A stretch of DNA of 8,738 nucleotides, taken from the NCBI RefSeq assembly GCF_000955955.1, contig NZ_JYJG01000558.1, positions 1 through 8,738 on the forward strand, written 5' to 3'. Each line of letters begins with the position of its first letter. Position 1 is the first letter of the stretch. Of this stretch, positions 5,724 to 8,738 are shown piece after piece. A program made the position numbers and the translations under genes. Source of the stretch: Lentzea aerocolonigenes. GTDB taxonomy: Bacteria > Actinomycetota > Actinomycetes > Mycobacteriales > Pseudonocardiaceae. The notes below the pieces were generated by a model. That model was not told the DNA's origin. It did no database searches and was given only the letters and a program-made list of their open reading frames with translations.

Positions 5724-5769
5724 CTCCACTGTGTGAGACGCCGTCGCCGCGGCTCTCACACAGTGGAGT
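5723..5769. terminator. Perfect 16-bp hairpin between GH64 and the response regulator
   Basis: ACTCCACTGTGTGAGA (5723-5738) and TCTCACACAGTGGAGT (5754-5769) are perfectly complementary. The 15-base loop can itself pair GCCG with CGGC. It starts 32 bases after the GH64 stop, a natural terminator position, but no T-run follows in either direction, so it would be a U-less terminator of the kind proposed in actinobacteria. The right arm contains GGAG (5765-5768), the only candidate ribosome site for the GTG at 5774, so the folded RNA would hide it. It may therefore act as terminator, translation switch or DNA operator. The repeat is certain; the role is not. Confidence 0.6.
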
Positions 5770-5773
5770 CGTT

Positions 5774-6445
5774 GTGTGCGTAGGGGTCCTGCTGGTCGAA
5801 GACGACGAGCGAATCCGGCAGGCGTTGAGCCTCGCCTTGTCCGACGAGGGTTTCACCGTTGACGAGGCTTCTTCGGGTGAAGACGCGTTACGACGTCTGG
5901 AGACCGAGTCGTTCGACGTGATGCTGGTCGACCTGACCCTGCCTGGCATCGACGGCCTGGAGGTCGTGCGCACGCTCAGGTCCCGCGGTGACCTGCCGAT
6001 AATCGTTGTGACAGCCCGAACAGACGCCCGTGACGTGATCGCGGGGTTGGAGGCGGGCGCGGACGACTACGTCACGAAACCGTTGATGGCCAGTGTTCTC
6101 GCGGCCCGGATCCGCGCCTTGTTGCGCAGACGCGGACCCGGCCGGGAAGCCGTTCGGATCGGTGATCTGGAAATCCGTCCGCAGGAAGGACTGGTGCACC
6201 GAGCGGGCGAACGCGTTCATCTCACCCGCACCGAATTCCGGCTGCTGCTGGAACTCGCTGGTGCGGCCGGGCGAATCGTCACCAGGGAACAGTTGCTGCA
6301 AAAGGTGTGGGGATATGACTACTTTGGTGACACTCGACTGCTCGACGTGCACATAAGGAGACTGCGCCGCAAGATCGAGGCCAACCCGGATGATCCAGCG
6401 CTGGTGCTCACCGTGCGCGGCACCGGGTACCGGATCCGCTCGTGA
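5774..6445 (+). CDS. OmpR-family response regulator (CseB-like)
   Basis: A 223-residue two-domain regulator. The receiver domain (about 1-115) has the acidic pocket Glu9-Asp10-Asp11, the phosphoacceptor Asp53 in LVDLTLPG, the switch Thr80 in VVTAR and Lys102 in DDYVTKPL. The winged helix (about 125-223) has HLTRTEFRLLLELA, REQLLQKVWGYDYFGDTRLLDVHIRRLRRKI and the closing VRGTGYRIRS. The ESGADDYV-x-KP style linker resembles CseB-type envelope-stress regulators. The GTG at 5774 is the only start giving a normal N-terminus (VLLVEDD). Its GGAG site lies inside the hairpin at 5723-5769. The stop overlaps the kinase start as GTGA. Codon use is unlike its neighbours: TTA at residue 39, two ATA Ile codons, and several AGG/AGA Arg codons, which suggests limited or tRNA-dependent translation. 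Target genes are unknown; the downstream secreted gene is a candidate. Confidence 0.93.
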   Translation: MCVGVLLVEDDERIRQALSLALSDEGFTVDEASSGEDALRRLETESFDVMLVDLTLPGIDGLEVVRTLRSRGDLPIIVVTARTDARDVIAGLEAGADDYVTKPLMASVLAARIRALLRRRGPGREAVRIGDLEIRPQEGLVHRAGERVHLTRTEFRLLLELAGAAGRIVTREQLLQKVWGYDYFGDTRLLDVHIRRLRRKIEANPDDPALVLTVRGTGYRIRS

Positions 6446-7770
6446 AGCTCTCGCTGCGCTGCCGCGTCACCCTCTCGTTCGGTGCGGGCCTGCTGATCGT
6501 GACGAGTGTGCTGGCGTTCGCGACCTGGAACCTCGCCTCCGGCTACATGCTGCGGCAACGGGAAGCGAGCGCGGCGCGGCAGGCCGAGGTGAACGTGCGG
6601 CTGGTCGAGAAGTCGCTGTCCTCGCCTGGCCTCGACGAGTTGCTGGCCGGGCTCACCACCGGCCCGGACTCGACGATCCTGGTGCTCAGCCCGGGGCGGC
6701 TGGTGACGGCGGGCCGCAAGGTCGAGCCGTCCGAGCTGCCTCCCGACCTGGTGGACCACCCGCCGGGCCGGGCTCGGCTGACGGTGGCCGGGCTGGAGGT
6801 CATCGCCGTGACGCGGCCGGTGGCGGGCGACTCGGTCTACGTGGAGCTGTTCCCGTTGCAGCAGCTGGATCGGACGTTCGGCTTCCTCAGCGCGGTGCTG
6901 ATCGCGGGCACGATCGGGTCCGCGCTGCTCGGCGCGGCGCTGGGCTCGTGGGCGTCGAAGCGGGCGCTGAAACCGCTGGCGGAGCTGAACTCCGCCGCCG
7001 GGCGGATCGCCGGTGGCGATCTCCGCGCCCGGTTGCCCGACCAGGACGACCCGGACCTGGCCGCGTTGGCGGCGAAGTTCAACTCGACGGCGCACGCCCT
7101 GGAGCAACGGGCCTTGCGCGATGCCCGGTTCGCGTCCGACGTGTCGCACGAGCTGCGGTCGCCGTTGACGACGATGGTGAACGCGGGCGCGGTGCTGCGG
7201 CGTCGTCGCGAGCATCTGCCGGGCACCGCTGGAACTGCTTTGGAACTGCTCACTTCGGAGGTCGACCGGTTCGCCCGGATGGTCGTGGACCTGCTGGAGA
7301 TCTCGCGCGCCGACCAGACCGACGACTACGAGCCAGAGGAGCTCGACCTGAGCGCGTTGGTGCGGCACGTGATCGCGTCTCGCTGGCGTGCGGTACCCGT
7401 GTCGGCGTCCCCGGTGACGGTGGAAGGCGACCGGCGGCGGCTCGACCGCGTCCTGGCCAACCTGATGGAGAACGCCGAACGGCACGCGGACGGCGCGATC
7501 TTCGTGTCGGTGCGGCAGCACGGCTCCGTGGCGCGGATCGAGGTGGAGGACGGCGGGCCGGGCGTGCCGGAAGCGTTGCGGGAGCAGATCTTCGAACGGT
7601 TCGCGCGCGGCAGGCCCGGCAGCCGCGGCGACGACACCGGCAGCGGGCTCGGGCTCGCGCTGGTCCGCGAGCACGTGCACCGCCACCGCGGCCGGGTCTG
7701 GGTGGAGGACCGCTTCCCGCGTGGCGCGCGGTTCGTCGTCGAGTTGCCGGCCGTGGGCGGACCTGCGTAG
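6442..7770 (+). CDS. HAMP-containing sensor histidine kinase (CseC-like)
   Basis: A 442-residue membrane kinase. Membrane segment 1 spans about residues 8-30 and segment 2 about 146-170, enclosing an extracytoplasmic sensor region of roughly 110 residues with no cysteine and no family I can name. HAMP follows (about 171-223, SKRALKPLAELNSAAGRIAGG). The dimerisation/phosphoacceptor box FASDVSHELRSPLTTM carries His236. The ATPase domain has the N box with Asn344 (LANLMENAERH), the G1 box with Asp370 (EDGGPGV) and the G2 box GSGLGLALV from Gly400. All key residues are present, so it should be active. The GTG start overlaps the regulator stop by four bases; there is no strong ribosome site, so translation is probably coupled. 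It phosphorylates the adjacent regulator in response to an outside signal, perhaps cell-envelope stress by analogy with CseBC. Confidence 0.93.
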   Translation: MKLSLRCRVTLSFGAGLLIVTSVLAFATWNLASGYMLRQREASAARQAEVNVRLVEKSLSSPGLDELLAGLTTGPDSTILVLSPGRLVTAGRKVEPSELPPDLVDHPPGRARLTVAGLEVIAVTRPVAGDSVYVELFPLQQLDRTFGFLSAVLIAGTIGSALLGAALGSWASKRALKPLAELNSAAGRIAGGDLRARLPDQDDPDLAALAAKFNSTAHALEQRALRDARFASDVSHELRSPLTTMVNAGAVLRRRREHLPGTAGTALELLTSEVDRFARMVVDLLEISRADQTDDYEPEELDLSALVRHVIASRWRAVPVSASPVTVEGDRRRLDRVLANLMENAERHADGAIFVSVRQHGSVARIEVEDGGPGVPEALREQIFERFARGRPGSRGDDTGSGLGLALVREHVHRHRGRVWVEDRFPRGARFVVELPAVGGPA

Positions 7771-7797
7771 GTTCTGTCCACAGAGGAGGGACAGAAC
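7771..7797 (+). promoter_or_regulatory. Hairpin holding the ribosome binding site of the Vps62-like gene
   Basis: GTTCTGTCC (7771-7779) and GGACAGAAC (7789-7797) are perfect 9-base inverted arms that fill the gap exactly between the kinase stop codon (TAG, 7768-7770) and the GTG start at 7798. The loop carries GAGGAG (7783-7788) of the strong GAGGAGGG site. In the folded RNA the SD is in the loop but the stem separates it from the start codon, so ribosome entry would require melting. It could also be a DNA operator. The repeat is certain; function is inferred. Confidence 0.55.
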
Positions 7798-8688
7798 GTG
7801 ATGAAGCAGGTCATTTCGGGGTGCGCTGCGGCGGCTCTGCTGTTCGCAGTGCCGGTCCCGGCGAGCGCGGCCGATCTCTGGGTCACCTACGCGCCGGTGA
7901 TCCACCTGACCAAGGGCGAGTCGAAGCGGCCCGCGAACGCCGGCGAGTTCCTGCAGAACTCGTCGCTGCGCTGGTCGCACAGCGGCTGCCCCGACCACGA
8001 GATCGCCGGGCGGGGCAGCGTCAACGCCAAGACGCTCGGCTCCGGCGGCTACCAGCACAACTCCACCGGCAAGCTCTGCTCGCACAGCGGCAAGAAGTAC
8101 TCGAGCAACCAGAACGTGCGCCCGCACGGCGAGCTGGGTGCGAAGGAGGGCATGTTCCTCGACCTCGACAACGACAAACGCGGCATCGGCAGCGTCCAGG
8201 CGGAGGTCTACTTCGACTACGCCAAGGGTTCGCACGTCACGTACTGGCTGTTCTACGCCTACAACGACGGTGCGTCCGTGCAGAACCACGAGGGCGACTG
8301 GGAGCGCGTCTCGGTCCGGCTCGACGCGGGCAACAAGCCGATCACCGTGGCGTACTTCCACCACGGCAAGTACTGCGTGCAGAGCTACGCCTCCGCCGCG
8401 AAGGTCGGCACGCATCCCGTCGGGTACTCCGCGCTGGGCACACACGCCACCTACCAGAAGGCAGGCACGTTCCCGACCGGGTTCCCCGGTGTGAACGACA
8501 ACGCGAACGGCGGCGGCGAGCTCTGGGAGACCTACAAACGGCCTGTGCAGAACGTGAAGTCGCAGCCCTGGTACGGCTATGGCGGCGGATGGGGCGAGGT
8601 CGGCGAGCTGAGCGACACCAGCGGGCCGAACGGCCCGAGTGCGTTCAAGAGCCCGGTGCCGCCCAACTGGTCGTCACCTGCCTGCTAG
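7798..8688 (+). CDS. Secreted Vps62/DUF946-family protein
   Basis: A 296-residue exported protein. Residues 1-24 form a signal peptide (MMKQ, hydrophobic stretch, ASA-A cleavage), so the mature protein starts with ADLWVTYAPVIHL. The body matches the Vps62/DUF946 pattern: YAPVIHLTKGE (31-41), YFDYAKGSHVTYWLFYAYND (138-157), NHEGDWERVSVRL (163-175), VAYFHHGKY (184-192), YSALGTHATY (210-219), and a Gly/Trp-rich end (WYGYGGGWGE). Four cysteines in the mature protein (64, 94, 193, 296) could form two disulfides. The conserved His/Glu/Asp cluster could bind a metal or catalyse a reaction, but no activity is established that I know of. GTG at 7798 is chosen because GAGGAGGG lies 7 bases upstream; ATG at 7801 is the alternative and differs by one residue. 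It is 27 bases after the kinase and probably co-transcribed, so the kinase may control or sense it. Confidence 0.85.
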   Translation: MMKQVISGCAAAALLFAVPVPASAADLWVTYAPVIHLTKGESKRPANAGEFLQNSSLRWSHSGCPDHEIAGRGSVNAKTLGSGGYQHNSTGKLCSHSGKKYSSNQNVRPHGELGAKEGMFLDLDNDKRGIGSVQAEVYFDYAKGSHVTYWLFYAYNDGASVQNHEGDWERVSVRLDAGNKPITVAYFHHGKYCVQSYASAAKVGTHPVGYSALGTHATYQKAGTFPTGFPGVNDNANGGGELWETYKRPVQNVKSQPWYGYGGGWGEVGELSDTSGPNGPSAFKSPVPPNWSSPAC

Positions 8689-8738
8689 CCGGCTCCAAGG
8701 GGACGCCCGCCTGGTGACCATCGCGTCTGCAAGTACCA
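8689..8738. other. End of window, no gene seen
   Basis: The last 50 bases after the Vps62-like stop hold no recognisable gene start. No strong stem-loop terminator can be identified; only short GC-rich runs (GGGGACGCCC) are present. The operon may continue or end beyond the window. Confidence 0.4.

Noticed and set aside
7822..7827. Possible lipoprotein Cys in the Vps62-like signal peptide (SGC at residue 9)
   Set aside because: The Cys lies at the start of the hydrophobic core, too early for a lipobox; a standard ASA-A signal peptidase I site follows at residue 24.
6319..8445. Very long minus-strand open frame (708 codons)
   Set aside because: It is antisense to two well-supported genes and has low-complexity Arg/His/Val-rich composition with no motif.
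6390..8717. Very long plus-strand open frame (775 codons)
   Set aside because: It runs across the kinase and the Vps62-like gene in another frame and is extremely rich in Arg, Ala and Gly. It has no recognisable domain, a typical shadow in GC-rich DNA.

Overview
The window is GC-rich throughout, with strong G/C bias at third codon positions, several GTG starts and purine-rich Shine-Dalgarno (SD) sites. It carries extracellular enzymes with Sec signal peptides, a CseB/CseC-like two-component system, and a sugar operator of the actinobacterial GAGAGCGCTCTC type. This points to a filamentous actinomycete. A Pseudonocardiales genus (Lentzea, Saccharothrix or Amycolatopsis-like) is my guess from overall character, not something the sequence proves. 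I see nine protein-coding genes, no RNA gene, no insertion sequence and no CRISPR array. No gap between genes exceeds about 110 bases.

Left block (1-3520), small-molecule metabolism. A LysR-type regulator (minus strand) is followed in the same direction by an SDR-fold protein and a SnoaL/NTF2-like protein, the last two separated by one base. Divergent from lysR is a pair joined by a 4-base ATGA overlap: a muconolactone-isomerase-like protein and a YbfB/YjiJ-type MFS transporter. The layout suggests a LysR-controlled divergon that modifies and moves a small, perhaps lactone or aromatic-derived, compound. The rest of a beta-ketoadipate pathway is not here. The SDR lacks the catalytic tyrosine of its family.

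Middle block (3438-5691), glucan and glucose use. A zinc-type glucose-1-dehydrogenase-like gene (minus strand) and a secreted GH64 beta-1,3-glucanase (plus strand) diverge from a short intergenic region. That region holds a perfect 14-bp LacI-family-like palindrome. The palindrome sits inside a set of nested inverted repeats that could fold as a three-helix RNA leader just before the glucanase ribosome binding site. The dehydrogenase converges on the MFS gene, and the two reading frames overlap by 83 bp.

Right block (5774-8688), signalling plus a secreted protein. An OmpR-family response regulator and a HAMP histidine kinase (GTGA overlap) are followed 27 bp later by a secreted Vps62/DUF946-family protein of unknown function. 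A perfect 16-bp inverted repeat lies between the glucanase and the response regulator, and its right arm contains the regulator's SD sequence. A second hairpin fills the kinase-Vps62 gap and holds the SD of the secreted protein in its loop. The response-regulator gene has the only in-frame TTA codon I found in the window and several other rare codons. The most interesting candidate for undescribed biology is this kinase/regulator/secreted-Vps62 unit next to a fungal-wall-degrading enzyme, with apparent control at both gene starts.
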